From: Hymenobacter jeongseonensis
Lineage (GTDB): Bacteria > Bacteroidota > Bacteroidia > Cytophagales > Hymenobacteraceae
Direction: 5' to 3'
Length of the DNA stretch: 64,000 nt
Assembly: GCF_015694725.1 (NCBI RefSeq)
Contig: NZ_JADQDQ010000005.1
Span: forward strand, 124,001-188,000
Position numbers and translations under genes: made by a program. This document shows positions 1 to 8,774 of this stretch, one piece after another. The number at the start of each line of letters is the position of its first letter. The first letter of the stretch is position 1. Below the pieces are notes generated by a model, which saw nothing but the letters and a program-made list of their open reading frames with translations, was not told the origin of the DNA and ran no database searches.

Positions 1-1272
1 AACGACTCGATTTACGGCGTGTACCGCAGCTTCCGCACCTCCAACATTGCCATCGACCCCACACGGAAAACCACCTACACGCTGCTCGATTCACTGTTTA
101 CGGAGATGACGGCGCTGTTTCCGGACCCCTACTTTCACATCGGCGGCGATGAGAACGACGGGCGGCAGTGGCGGCGCAGTCCGCGCATTTCGGCCTTCAT
201 GCGCGAGCGCGGCATGGTGAAAGCCGATGGCAAAACCGTGGACAAACACAAGCTGACGACTTATTTCAACCGCCGGGTACTGGCCATGCTGCAAAAGCAC
301 GGCAAAATCATGGTGGGTTGGGACGAAATTCTGGGCCCCGACCTGCCCAAGGAAATCGTTATTCAGAGCTGGCGCGGCAAAAAATGGTTGGACGACGCCG
401 TGAAGCAAGGCCACCCCGCCATCCTGTCGGAAGGCTATTACCTCGACCTGAACTACACCGCCGCTTCCCACTACCTGCCCGACCCGGTACCCGCGACCAC
501 GACGCTCACGCCCGCGCAGCAAAAGCTGGTGCTGGGCGGCGAAGCAACCATGTGGGCCGAATTTGCCGATTCGGTGATTGTGGAATCGCGCATTTGGCCC
601 CGGGCCGCCGTTGTGGCCGAGCGGCTGTGGTCGCCGCAGGCCAGCACGCAGGATGTGGCCGATATGTACCGCCGCCTGGGCGGCGTTTCCACTTTTCTGG
701 AAACCCTGGGCCTGCGCCACCTCAGCGCGCCCAGGCTTCTGCTGGCCCAAATGGCGGGTACCAGCAATGTGGCCCCGCTGCGCACCCTGGCCGAGGTAGT
801 GGAGCCGGTGAAGGAATACAAGCGCCATTTTCAGGGCATGTTCTACACGCCCCAAACCCCATTGAACCGCTTGGTTGATGCCGCTCCGGCCGAATCGGAA
901 GTTGCCCGGCGGTTCGGCGTGCTCGCGGACAGTGTGCTCATGACCGGAGCCCGGAAACCGCCCCAGTCCACGGTATCGCTGCGGCAACTGCTGCAGCTGC
1001 GGGCCCAACTGCTGCAGTGGCAAGCCAACGACCAGCAGTTCCAGCTGCTGCTAGTACTCAACCCTGCCCTGCGGGAATATGCGCCGCTATCCACCCAGCT
1101 TGCGGCGGTATCCGGCGTGTTGCTGGAGCGCATCAATCAGCTACAAACCAATCAAATGCCCTCGGCCGCGTGGCTGGCGGCTGCGCGGGCTACGCTCACG
1201 GCGGCGCAGGCGCCGGCCGGGCAAGCCGAACTGGCCATTATTCCCGCGGCGCGCCGGTTGGTGGGCATTTAA
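1..1272 (+). CDS. beta-N-acetylhexosaminidase, glycoside hydrolase family 20 (5' end missing)
   Basis: The frame is open from base 1, so the N-terminus lies outside the window and 423 residues are seen. GH20 enzymes remove terminal GlcNAc or GalNAc from glycans and chitin or peptidoglycan fragments by substrate-assisted catalysis. The hallmark HIGGDE is present, with the catalytic Asp-Glu pair at about bases 148-153. Downstream come other family blocks: GWDEIL, QSWRG, ILSEGYYLDL, GGEATMWAEF and the RIWPRAAVVAERLW segment that closes the barrel. The last 170 residues or so are a helical C-terminal extension of the kind common in Bacteroidota members. The enzyme is probably periplasmic or surface-exposed, but the signal region cannot be seen. 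The family call is very safe; the substrate is not known. Confidence 0.95.
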   Translation, partial: NDSIYGVYRSFRTSNIAIDPTRKTTYTLLDSLFTEMTALFPDPYFHIGGDENDGRQWRRSPRISAFMRERGMVKADGKTVDKHKLTTYFNRRVLAMLQKHGKIMVGWDEILGPDLPKEIVIQSWRGKKWLDDAVKQGHPAILSEGYYLDLNYTAASHYLPDPVPATTTLTPAQQKLVLGGEATMWAEFADSVIVESRIWPRAAVVAERLWSPQASTQDVADMYRRLGGVSTFLETLGLRHLSAPRLLLAQMAGTSNVAPLRTLAEVVEPVKEYKRHFQGMFYTPQTPLNRLVDAAPAESEVARRFGVLADSVLMTGARKPPQSTVSLRQLLQLRAQLLQWQANDQQFQLLLVLNPALREYAPLSTQLAAVSGVLLERINQLQTNQMPSAAWLAAARATLTAAQAPAGQAELAIIPAARRLVGI

Positions 1273-1301
1273 CTTCCGCCCCTTTTCTTCCGGCTCCTGT
1301 T

Positions 1302-2780
1302 TTGATTATTTCCCCCACACTGCGCATCCTGCTTCTCCGCCTTGGGCTGCTGCTGGCAATTGCCCCGTTTCTGCTCCTGACGGCTTTCAACCAGCCTTTC
1401 TTTGATGATTTTCGCAACGCTTATTGGACGCGGGCGCAAGGCATGTGGGGCGTGCAGCAATACTTGTTTAATACTTGGACCGGCCGCTTCACCTCCACGT
1501 TTTTCATGACCGTGCTCAACCCCGTCACCTACGGCTGGCTGGGGGGCGTGAAGGTGGTGGCCGCGGGGCTATTCGTGGTGCAGTGGGCCAGCATTGCCCA
1601 TTTCTTTCGGGCGCTGCTGCACACGGCGCTGCGCGTTTCGTTTTCCTGGGGTGCGGCTTTTTGGGCCGCCGGTTTGCTGCTGGCCCTGTTTTGTAACGGC
1701 GCGCCGGCCCCGTTTTCCTATTTGTATTGGTTTTGTGGCGCGGTGGCGTATCAAATCCCCTTGATTGGCCTACTGAACTTCACCGCCCTGGCCCTGCGGG
1801 CCGGCTGGGGGCCGGAGCCAACCCGCTGGCGCTGCGCCGGGCTCGCCTGCCTTCCGCTGGTGCTGGCCTTGGTCGGCAATGAGCTGACGCTGGTGCAGGC
1901 CGTGCCCGTGCTGGCATTGCTGGGCTACGCGTTGCCGGTGGCAGCCCGCCCCAAGTGGTGGCTGTGGCTGGCCATCGGCGGCCTGGCCACCGCCGTGGCC
2001 GTGGTAGCGCCCGGCAACTGGCTGCGCGCTCGCGCCATGGCGCCCGAAGATGCGCTGCAGGCATACCGCTGGCTGGTTTTGCTGCCGCGCACGGCCTACT
2101 CCGCTCTGCTTTTTCTGGCCCGGCCCGTCACTCTTTTGAGTGTGCTGGCGGCGGCGGCGGCGGGTTGGTGGCTGGGCTTGCGGCACCGGGGCACGAGTGG
2201 CACGCCGGTGCGCTTGTCCCGCCGCGCTTGGTGGGCGGTGCTGGCCGCTTTTGTGGTGTTGAATGGCATTGGATTCCTGTTGTTTCGCTACCTCATCGTT
2301 GGCGCACCGTTGATGCGCGCCCAGAATGAAATTCTGCTCGTCATGCTGGTGGCGGTGGCGGCGCTGGCCTGGGTGGCGGCTCAGCATTTTTCAGCGCTGG
2401 GGTACCAGGTGCCCCTTTGGCTGCGTCACGAAGGGCTACTGGCACTGCTAGCAGCGGGCTTGTTTGCGTCCGGGCACGTGCCGGAGGCCTGGCGGGAACT
2501 GCTGACCAGCGCGCCTTCCTTCGATACCCAAATGCAGGCGCGCTTCACGGTGTTGCGCACGGCCCAGCTGGCGCAAACGCCCGTTGTGGTGTTGCCTCCC
2601 CTGCGCCTGCCGTACGGGCACGTGCTCATTCCACTGCGCCAGTTCAGTACTTTTATTGAGTTTGACATTGACCTCACGGCCGGCTGCGAAGGCAACATTA
2701 ACGGCGTGATGGAGCGCTATTTCCAGGTTGCCGATGTGTGTTGCGAGCCGACGGCCACCGCCCTTCCAGCGCCCCAGTAA
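1302..2780 (+). CDS. polytopic membrane protein, GT-C glycosyltransferase-like (DUF6056-like)
   Basis: A 492-residue protein with about ten or eleven hydrophobic segments. The frame is open far upstream inside the hexosaminidase gene, but that stretch is a shadow; the first start after the upstream stop is TTG at 1302, giving LIISPTLRILLLRLG followed at once by a first membrane helix. The loop after helix 1 holds an Asp pair (FFDDF), which in GT-C enzymes binds the lipid-phosphate sugar donor. This resembles the DUF6056 family of Bacteroidota membrane proteins, named from memory. The C-terminal 90 residues form a soluble domain. A role in transferring sugar from a polyprenyl donor is inferred only. 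The gap to the upstream gene is 29 bases, so the two may be cotranscribed. The TTG start is probable, not certain. Confidence 0.65.
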   Translation: MIISPTLRILLLRLGLLLAIAPFLLLTAFNQPFFDDFRNAYWTRAQGMWGVQQYLFNTWTGRFTSTFFMTVLNPVTYGWLGGVKVVAAGLFVVQWASIAHFFRALLHTALRVSFSWGAAFWAAGLLLALFCNGAPAPFSYLYWFCGAVAYQIPLIGLLNFTALALRAGWGPEPTRWRCAGLACLPLVLALVGNELTLVQAVPVLALLGYALPVAARPKWWLWLAIGGLATAVAVVAPGNWLRARAMAPEDALQAYRWLVLLPRTAYSALLFLARPVTLLSVLAAAAAGWWLGLRHRGTSGTPVRLSRRAWWAVLAAFVVLNGIGFLLFRYLIVGAPLMRAQNEILLVMLVAVAALAWVAAQHFSALGYQVPLWLRHEGLLALLAAGLFASGHVPEAWRELLTSAPSFDTQMQARFTVLRTAQLAQTPVVVLPPLRLPYGHVLIPLRQFSTFIEFDIDLTAGCEGNINGVMERYFQVADVCCEPTATALPAPQ

Positions 2781-2828
2781 AGGCGCTGCTTCAGGGCCAT
2801 TTCCAGCCTGGGGAATTATCTTGGCTGT

Positions 2829-3434
2829 ATGCAAGCAGAAATTACCCAAGCCCTGGCGGGCCTCAACTTCACGGCCATCGACTTTGAAACCGCCAACGAA
2901 CGGCGGTCCAGTGCCTGTGCCGTGGGCGTGGTGCGGGTGCGCGGCGGCCAGATTGTGGAGACCTACCAAACCCTGCTGCGGCCCCTGGTGCTCCGCGTAG
3001 ACTGGCGCAATTTCGAGGTGCACGGCATTGCCGAAGCCGACTTGCACCACGCCCCCACCCTGGCCGAGGTATGGCACGAGTTGCTGCCCTACTTGCACCA
3101 CCAGCCGGTAGTGGCCCACAATTCGGCCTTCGATGTGAGCGTGCTCGAACACACGTTGCGCGATTTCGACTTGCCCGTTCCCGCTTTCCACTGCCTGTGC
3201 TCGGTGAAAATGAGCAAAGTGGCTTGGCCGCAGCTGGAGCGCCACAAGCTCAACTATGTAGCCGCTCATTTCGGTATTCCCCTCAACCACCACGACGCCC
3301 TTTCCGACGCCCGCGCCTGCGCCGAAATCACGGTTCAGGCCTTTCGTTCGGGCATCCCCTTACCTCTGTGTTTCAAGCAGCGGGAACTTACGGCGGGGCT
3401 GGCAGCCCGTGCTGCTAGAATGGCCAAGGCTTAG
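2829..3434 (+). CDS. DEDDh-type 3'-5' exonuclease (DnaQ-like)
   Basis: A 201-residue single-domain exonuclease. All motifs of the DEDDh class are visible: IDFET with D18 and E20, VAHNSAFD with D102, and HDALSD with H155 and D160. Such enzymes remove nucleotides from 3' ends using two metal ions; relatives include the epsilon proofreading subunit of DNA polymerase III, RNase T and oligoribonuclease. There is no polymerase, BRCT or GIY-YIG domain attached, so it is a stand-alone nuclease, as found in many Bacteroidota annotated as exonuclease or DNA polymerase III subunit epsilon. Whether DNA or RNA is the substrate cannot be read from the sequence. Its ATG follows the upstream stop by 48 bases. 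Confidence 0.9.
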   Translation: MQAEITQALAGLNFTAIDFETANERRSSACAVGVVRVRGGQIVETYQTLLRPLVLRVDWRNFEVHGIAEADLHHAPTLAEVWHELLPYLHHQPVVAHNSAFDVSVLEHTLRDFDLPVPAFHCLCSVKMSKVAWPQLERHKLNYVAAHFGIPLNHHDALSDARACAEITVQAFRSGIPLPLCFKQRELTAGLAARAARMAKA

Positions 3435-3579
3435 ACAGTAAAGGCTATGGCCCCTGTTATTTCTGGTTGAGAACAAGAGGTTGGGAATATATAGTAGGCT
3501 ACAATAAACCAATACTCCTATTCCTTGGTGCTGTGGAGCAGCTTTTGGGTGCGGCAGGCCTTATTTTTGGATTCTCGTC

Positions 3580-3798
3580 ATGCTCCCTACACGCACTTTT
3601 TACCTAAGGCTGGCTTTCTGGCTTTTCTTCTATGCGGGGGTGCTGCCCATTGCCGTGCCCGTATGCCTCGACTGGCTGAGCCGCCCTTCCAATTGGTGGC
3701 TGGGCTGGGGCTTGGTGGGCACGAGCGTGCTGGCGTTGGGCATCGGCTTTTCCCTATACCAAGCCGGACGCGCTTTAACTCGTCGTTTTCTACCCTAA
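3580..3798 (+). CDS. small membrane protein of unknown function
   Basis: A 72-residue protein with two predicted membrane helices (about residues 10-30 and 40-60) joined by a short Trp-rich loop (RPSNWWLGWG) and ending in a basic tail. I do not recognise a family. It lies 21 bases before the SPFH-domain gene on the same strand, which fits cotranscription. A TATTTTTG box at 3562-3569 is close to the start codon but has no partner at the right spacing, so it is not called as a promoter. Codon use and composition match the neighbours. Confidence that it is a real gene is moderate, resting on the hydrophobic pattern and position. Confidence 0.55.
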   Translation: MLPTRTFYLRLAFWLFFYAGVLPIAVPVCLDWLSRPSNWWLGWGLVGTSVLALGIGFSLYQAGRALTRRFLP

Positions 3799-3819
3799 AC
3801 CCTTCGTTTACAATGTGTT

Positions 3820-4713
3820 ATGGCTGAAATTTTACTAAACAACCGTCGTTGGCTGAAGCCCCTCATTTTCGTGGGCCTGCTTTTGATTGCCCTCGTCGGG
3901 GGCTGCAGCTTGGTAAAAGTGGAGCGCATCGATGCGGGCAACGTCGGCATTAAAGTTAATCTGGCCGGGACCTCAAGAGGCGTCGACGACATCACTTACA
4001 CCACCGGCTGGGTGTTTTACAGCCCGCTGAGTACGGCCGTATACGAGTTTCCGGTGTACACGCAACACAAAGAATACGAGGAGTTTGAAGTGCAGAGCAA
4101 GGACGGTTCGGGGTTCGGCGTAGCGCCCAGCCTCAACTACTTTATTCAGTCCGATAAAGTCGACGATATTTTCCGGCAATACCGCCGGCCCTTGGCCGAC
4201 ATCGAAAACGGGTTTCTGAAAACGGCTGTTTATGAAGCCTACCGCGTGGCCACCAACCGCTACACGGCCGATAGCCTTATCAGCAACCGCGGCAGCTATG
4301 AGGCGTTGGTGAAGAAAAACCTCATCGGCCAGCTCCAGGCCATGGGCTTCACGGTGCAGCAAATTACAACCAAGCTAGAGCCCCCCGCGAGCTTAAAAGC
4401 AGCCATCGACGCCAAAAACACCGCCGTGCAAACCGGCCTGCAGACCGAAAACCGCATTCGGCAGGCCGAAGCGCAGGCTCGCATCAACGTAGCCGAGGCC
4501 GAAGGCCAAGCCAAGGCCATTCGCATTGCCGCCGATGCCCAGGCCTACGCCAACGAAAAGCAGCAACAGTCCCTAACCCCGCTGCTGGTGCAAATGCGCT
4601 GGATTGAAGCCTGGGAAAAAGGCGGCAGCTCCGTACCGGCCTACACCAGCGGGGGCGGCGGCAGCCAATTCCTGCTGCAACTGCCCACCATTACGCCCGC
4701 GCCCAAGCAGTAA
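3820..4713 (+). CDS. SPFH-domain (prohibitin/stomatin-like) membrane-anchored protein
   Basis: A 297-residue protein. An N-terminal hydrophobic segment (about residues 14-30, ending LVGGC) could be a membrane anchor or a lipobox. A prohibitin-type SPFH domain follows (VKVERIDAGNVGIKVNLAG, then the VFYSPLST and KEYEEFEVQSKDG blocks) and then a long Ala/Glu/Gln-rich coiled coil at about residues 190-250. Proteins of this class form ring- or cage-like oligomers on membranes and often scaffold proteases or lipid domains. No NfeD or FtsH gene is adjacent, so no partner can be named. The gene ends 40 bases before the stop of the convergent outer-membrane protein gene. Confidence 0.88.
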   Translation: MAEILLNNRRWLKPLIFVGLLLIALVGGCSLVKVERIDAGNVGIKVNLAGTSRGVDDITYTTGWVFYSPLSTAVYEFPVYTQHKEYEEFEVQSKDGSGFGVAPSLNYFIQSDKVDDIFRQYRRPLADIENGFLKTAVYEAYRVATNRYTADSLISNRGSYEALVKKNLIGQLQAMGFTVQQITTKLEPPASLKAAIDAKNTAVQTGLQTENRIRQAEAQARINVAEAEGQAKAIRIAADAQAYANEKQQQSLTPLLVQMRWIEAWEKGGSSVPAYTSGGGGSQFLLQLPTITPAPKQ

Positions 4714-4733
4714 GCCACCACAAGCCGGTGGCT
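4713..4733. terminator. weak hairpin between convergent genes
   Basis: The arms AGCCACC (4713-4719) and GGTGGCT (4727-4733) can pair across a 7-base loop right after the stop of the SPFH gene. There is no T-run on either strand, so termination is uncertain. Confidence 0.35.
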
Positions 4734-4753
4734 CCCCTTGCAAACAACCTGCG

Positions 4754-7700
4754 CTAGAACAGCACCGCCACTTGCATGCGGCCGGTGTGCACGGTATTGA
4801 GCCCGCTGGCTTTGCGGCCGTCGTAGGCCAGCGTGATGTTCAGGCCGTTGCTGAGGCGCTGCTCCACGTTCAGGTTCCAGGTGAAGTTGCTGCCGGGACG
4901 CAGGGCGTTCAGAATTTCGATGGCGACCACCGAGTTGGGATTGGTGCCGTCAAATTTCACGCGGGTGTAGCGGGTAGCGGCCGTGATGGTGCGCTTGTTT
5001 ACCTGGCTGAGCCGGGTTTCCAGGCCCAGCTCGTCAAAAATGCCGGGGTTCAGCTCCGCCTCTGGGAGGTCGAGCGTGTTGCGCTTGCGGGTGTGCAGGT
5101 AGGTGCCGGTGAGGCGCAAAGACGGCGTGGGCTGGTAGCTGATTTCGGGCTGCACCGTATAAATCAGCAGGCGGTAGTTGCGGGTGGGCAGGTAGCTGCT
5201 GTTCGACTCTCGGATGTCGCGCGAGCCGGTGAGGCGGGCCGTAAACGACGTGGCCAGCGTGCGGCGCACCAGCAGGCTCTGGGTGCTGAGGTTGCGCAAG
5301 TCGACGCCCTGGGCGAGCAGCGTTTTTTGCTGGGTTTGCTGCACGGTGAGTTCCGAACCAAAAATCGGATTTGACCGATTGAAGTACAGCGTATTGCGCA
5401 CCAGCTGGTTGAAGGCCAGCAATTGGTCGTCCTCCTTGTCGTAGCTCAGCGGGCTGAGGCGCGAGAGCAGCGAGGGGTCGGTGGTGCGGCGGTCGACGGT
5501 GACGCTGGTGAGCGTGGCAAAGCGCGAAGCCGCCGCCCGCCAGCCGCCGGCTTCGCGCCAGCCGCGCGGGGCCGCCGTGGTCAGGCGGTAGCTCAGGCGG
5601 TTGGTAAAGGCCGTGATATAGTCGGCCGTAGGCAAATACACTTTAATAAAAGTGCGGTACTGCGCGTCTTGCGTCTGGGCCTCAAAAAACTCGTCCTTCT
5701 GCTGCTGGCCGTCATTGTTAGTATCCACAAAATAGTGCGTGCCCAAGCCAGGCGGCACCGCAATGAACGAGAAGTCGCGCTTCAATTCCCGGCCCGTGGC
5801 CACGCTGTAGCTCAGCTCGGAGCGGATTTGGTTTTGCAGCAGGCTGGCGTTGTAAAACACCTGCCCCAGCACCGTGCGGTTGCGCGCTAGGCCCAGTGAA
5901 TCCAGGTCGCGGTAGGTGGCCAGCACCCGAATGTCCTGGCTTTTGCCCAAGCGCGAGGCCAGCGTGCCCTGCCAGGTTTGGGCCGTGCCGCGCCGTTGCA
6001 GGGCGTTTTGTTCGGCATTGGGGGTTTGGTCGCGGCGGTAGCTGTAGTCGAGGCGGTACTGGGTGCGGGCCGAGTCGCGGCTTTGCAGGAAGACGTTGTG
6101 CTCGTCGAAGTAATTGGCCGAACGGATGGTGTCCGTGCTGGCCGAGCTCACGCGGTTTTTATCGAAGCGGTAGGTATAGCCGGGCACGATTTTGCCGCCC
6201 ACAAACCGGCCCGTGGCCTCGCCCCGCGCCCAGTCGGACTGGAAGCGCCCGGCCTGGGAATTGAGCAGGAACAGCGAGCCGCGCATCTCCAGGTTGCCCA
6301 CTTTCTGGGCCGCATCCAGCCAATGCTGCAGGCCATTCACCTCGCCCGACCGAAAGCGCCGGCTCACCCGGTAGTTGACGTTGTTATTAATGTCCTTCAC
6401 CACGCCCAGGCTGAAATTAAAAATATTGTCGGAGCGAGCCGACTGGCCATTGGCATTGCTTTGCAGGGTGTTGGTGGCGCTCCAATTGCGGTCAAACTCG
6501 ATGTCGCGGTAGCGGTCAATCGGCGAGAAGCGCTTGCCCGTGTACTCGTAGTCGAGGGTGGAGCGCAGGCGGTAGTTGTGGAGCACGCCGCCAGCCAGCG
6601 CGGCCGGAAGCCGGCGGTCCTGCACCACGTAGCCCATGCGCATGGCCCCGTCTTGGTCGCTTGCGGTCGAAAAGCGGTTGCGGTCGAGCCGCGAGCGGGC
6701 CGCATCGAAAAATACCGTCGTGCTGCTATCCACTTGGTAGCTCACACCGCCCGAAATCATTTGCTTCAGCAGCGGCGTGGGAATGCGGCGCACCGGCTGG
6801 TAGCGGCCCAGCCCCGGCCCCACGTACTCGTACACCCGGCCGTTGCTGCTCACGTCGGTGGTGGTGAGCTGGTAGTCGCCGTTCCCCTGTCCCGCATCGG
6901 TGAACCGGACGGAATACACGCCGCCGAGCGTATCGGCCCCCACGGCGCGGCTGAACCGGCCGGTGGCCGGGTCGCGCTTGTAAAGCACCTGCGTGCGGGT
7001 ATAAACCACCGAATCGGCCCCTGGGGCCACCGCAAAGGCCACGTTGCCGGCCTGCTGCAAGCGCGCCCGCAACGTATCGTTCAGGTTGAGGTTGGGCGCG
7101 TTGTTGGGGTTGTCGGATTCCTGATAAATGTTGCCGCGCACGCTGAGCCGGCCCACCTGCTGGTAGTGGCTGGCCGTGAGCAGCGAGCGGGCGTAGTTCA
7201 GGTCCGAGTACTCAAAATCAATCTTAATCCGCGAGTTGCGGGTGATGAGGTGGCGCGGCGTGAACGTGACCTCGGCCAGGTTGTAGTCGATGGTGTAATC
7301 GGCATCGAAGCCCCGGGTTTGCAGGCGTCCATCAAGGTACACCCGCTCCGAATTGGCCAGCACGATGATAAACTGCTCGCCATTAGGGCCGCTGAGGCGG
7401 TACGGGCCTTGCACGTTTTCAATGGGCGCCACGTCGGTGCTGGCAAACTTTCCTTTGGCAACGCCGCCGGCCGCCGAGGTCGAGGACTGCCACACCAGCC
7501 CTTTGCGCACGCCCGAGCGGGTAATGGTGGCGCCGGTCACGGGCGCCGCATCACCGTTGGGCAGCGGCGCACCGGCCATGCTGGGCACCTGGCGGTTGGG
7601 GTCGGTGAGCTGGGGCTGGCTGATGGCAGGCGGGTTGAGCGTGGCGGGCGACGGGCCGGTGGGGAATTGACTGGGCTGGCCACTCGGCATTTGGCCAGCC

Positions 7701-8563
7701 GGCCCGTTCAAAAACACGGCGTTCGACACGCCCGGCGCGGCGCCCAGCCCGGCCAGCCCCGCAATGGGCGGCCCAAAGTTGGCCTCGGCGGCCGCGCCCT
7801 GGATGTTTTTGTAGTAGCGCAGGAAATAATCCGGCTTGTTGCGCAGCACCACGTCGCCCGCCGTAAGGTTCCAGTTAGGGTTGGTGAGGGTGATGTAGAT
7901 TTTATCGAACTGCTGCAGCTGCTGCGTGTTTCCTTCCGGCTGAAACGGCACGCTCTGGTCGCTGATGGCGGCCGTGAGGTTAATATTTTCAGCCAGTTTG
8001 CCCTCTAGCTGCAGGTTCAGAGCTGAATTCACAAACACATTCTGGGTGTTGCCGAAGCTGATGCCCCGCGCCAAATTGCCCGTTTTGTTGATGCCCGGCG
8101 TGCTCAGGATTTGTTCTTTCACCGAGAAGTCCTCGAACCGCATGGGCCCGCTCCGGAAGCGCAGGCTGTCCATCAGGCTCTGGGGCCGGCGAAACCGCGC
8201 GGCCGACAAGCGCAGCGGCAGTACCCGGTAGCACAGCAGCAAGGAATCGGGCAAGGGCGCGCCGCTGGTGTCGCGGGGCGCGGGCCGAATCCAGCGGTAT
8301 TGGTCGGTGCGCGCATCATAGGCCACTGCCCGTCCGCCGGCCACTACCGACGACGGCACCACCGTCAGCGTATCAGCCAATGTAAAGTTAGTGGTGTCGC
8401 GGCCGGGCGTGAGTTGCACGTAGCGGCAGCGCCGGGTACTGGGCGGGGGCGCTTCGCCCGGGGCAGCCGGCTTTATCTGGGCGGCTACCTCGCCTGCCAT
8501 CAACCACAACGCCGCAACGAGCAGGCCCACAAAGGGGAAGCACAGGCGTAAGCGGCGAATCAT
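4754..8563 (-). CDS. large outer-membrane beta-barrel protein, function unknown
   Basis: The frame is open further upstream, but the start at 8563 is preferred because it gives a clean signal peptide (MIRRLRLCFPFVGLLVAALW, then GEVAAQ with cleavage likely after VAA). The mature part is about 1240 residues. Near residues 165-250 lies a block (GISFGNTQNVFVNSALNLQL, ISDQSVPFQPEGNTQQLQQF) that recalls modules of SprA-type giant barrels, followed by a PSGQPSQFPTGPS linker and an ENVQGPYRLSG / YLDGRLQTRG / YTIDYNLAEVTFTPRH module. The last 750 residues alternate short polar turns and amphipathic strands rich in Arg, Tyr and Asp, and the chain ends in Phe, as outer-membrane barrels do. The function is not known; a role in envelope transport or secretion is inference. 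Confidence 0.75.
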   Translation of the reverse strand: MIRRLRLCFPFVGLLVAALWLMAGEVAAQIKPAAPGEAPPPSTRRCRYVQLTPGRDTTNFTLADTLTVVPSSVVAGGRAVAYDARTDQYRWIRPAPRDTSGAPLPDSLLLCYRVLPLRLSAARFRRPQSLMDSLRFRSGPMRFEDFSVKEQILSTPGINKTGNLARGISFGNTQNVFVNSALNLQLEGKLAENINLTAAISDQSVPFQPEGNTQQLQQFDKIYITLTNPNWNLTAGDVVLRNKPDYFLRYYKNIQGAAAEANFGPPIAGLAGLGAAPGVSNAVFLNGPAGQMPSGQPSQFPTGPSPATLNPPAISQPQLTDPNRQVPSMAGAPLPNGDAAPVTGATITRSGVRKGLVWQSSTSAAGGVAKGKFASTDVAPIENVQGPYRLSGPNGEQFIIVLANSERVYLDGRLQTRGFDADYTIDYNLAEVTFTPRHLITRNSRIKIDFEYSDLNYARSLLTASHYQQVGRLSVRGNIYQESDNPNNAPNLNLNDTLRARLQQAGNVAFAVAPGADSVVYTRTQVLYKRDPATGRFSRAVGADTLGGVYSVRFTDAGQGNGDYQLTTTDVSSNGRVYEYVGPGLGRYQPVRRIPTPLLKQMISGGVSYQVDSSTTVFFDAARSRLDRNRFSTASDQDGAMRMGYVVQDRRLPAALAGGVLHNYRLRSTLDYEYTGKRFSPIDRYRDIEFDRNWSATNTLQSNANGQSARSDNIFNFSLGVVKDINNNVNYRVSRRFRSGEVNGLQHWLDAAQKVGNLEMRGSLFLLNSQAGRFQSDWARGEATGRFVGGKIVPGYTYRFDKNRVSSASTDTIRSANYFDEHNVFLQSRDSARTQYRLDYSYRRDQTPNAEQNALQRRGTAQTWQGTLASRLGKSQDIRVLATYRDLDSLGLARNRTVLGQVFYNASLLQNQIRSELSYSVATGRELKRDFSFIAVPPGLGTHYFVDTNNDGQQQKDEFFEAQTQDAQYRTFIKVYLPTADYITAFTNRLSYRLTTAAPRGWREAGGWRAAASRFATLTSVTVDRRTTDPSLLSRLSPLSYDKEDDQLLAFNQLVRNTLYFNRSNPIFGSELTVQQTQQKTLLAQGVDLRNLSTQSLLVRRTLATSFTARLTGSRDIRESNSSYLPTRNYRLLIYTVQPEISYQPTPSLRLTGTYLHTRKRNTLDLPEAELNPGIFDELGLETRLSQVNKRTITAATRYTRVKFDGTNPNSVVAIEILNALRPGSNFTWNLNVEQRLSNGLNITLAYDGRKASGLNTVHTGRMQVAVLF

Positions 8564-8774
8564 GCAGTAAAGGTCGGGAGTAGCGAGGGCACAACGCGGG
8601 CGCGGGGCGGTTTCGTGCCCGATTTTTTGGGCGCCGCCCATCGAGCGAAACAAATAAACCAGGCCGCTGGTAAAGGTTGCCGTAAGCCCCCCGGCGCACA
8701 GCGGAGCGGAAAAATCGCGGCGGCCCTCACTCAATCAAGCCGCACTTTCTACAAGCGCGGTTTTCTTAACTGAA

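Noticed and set aside
1017..1301. N-terminal extension of the GT-C-like membrane protein
   Set aside because: The extension lies wholly inside the hexosaminidase gene in another frame and is Ala/Pro/Gln-rich without homology; the TTG at 1302 gives a normal membrane protein N-terminus.
3562..3569. TATTTTTG box before the 72-residue membrane protein (and a similar one at 32456-32463)
   Set aside because: Each is too near the start codon and lacks a TTTG at 19-20 bases, so neither can be separated from chance in T-rich spacers.
5978..8008. A 676-codon open frame on the plus strand
   Set aside because: It is exactly antisense to the large outer-membrane protein, has the His/Arg/Gly-rich composition of a shadow frame and shows no domain or start context.
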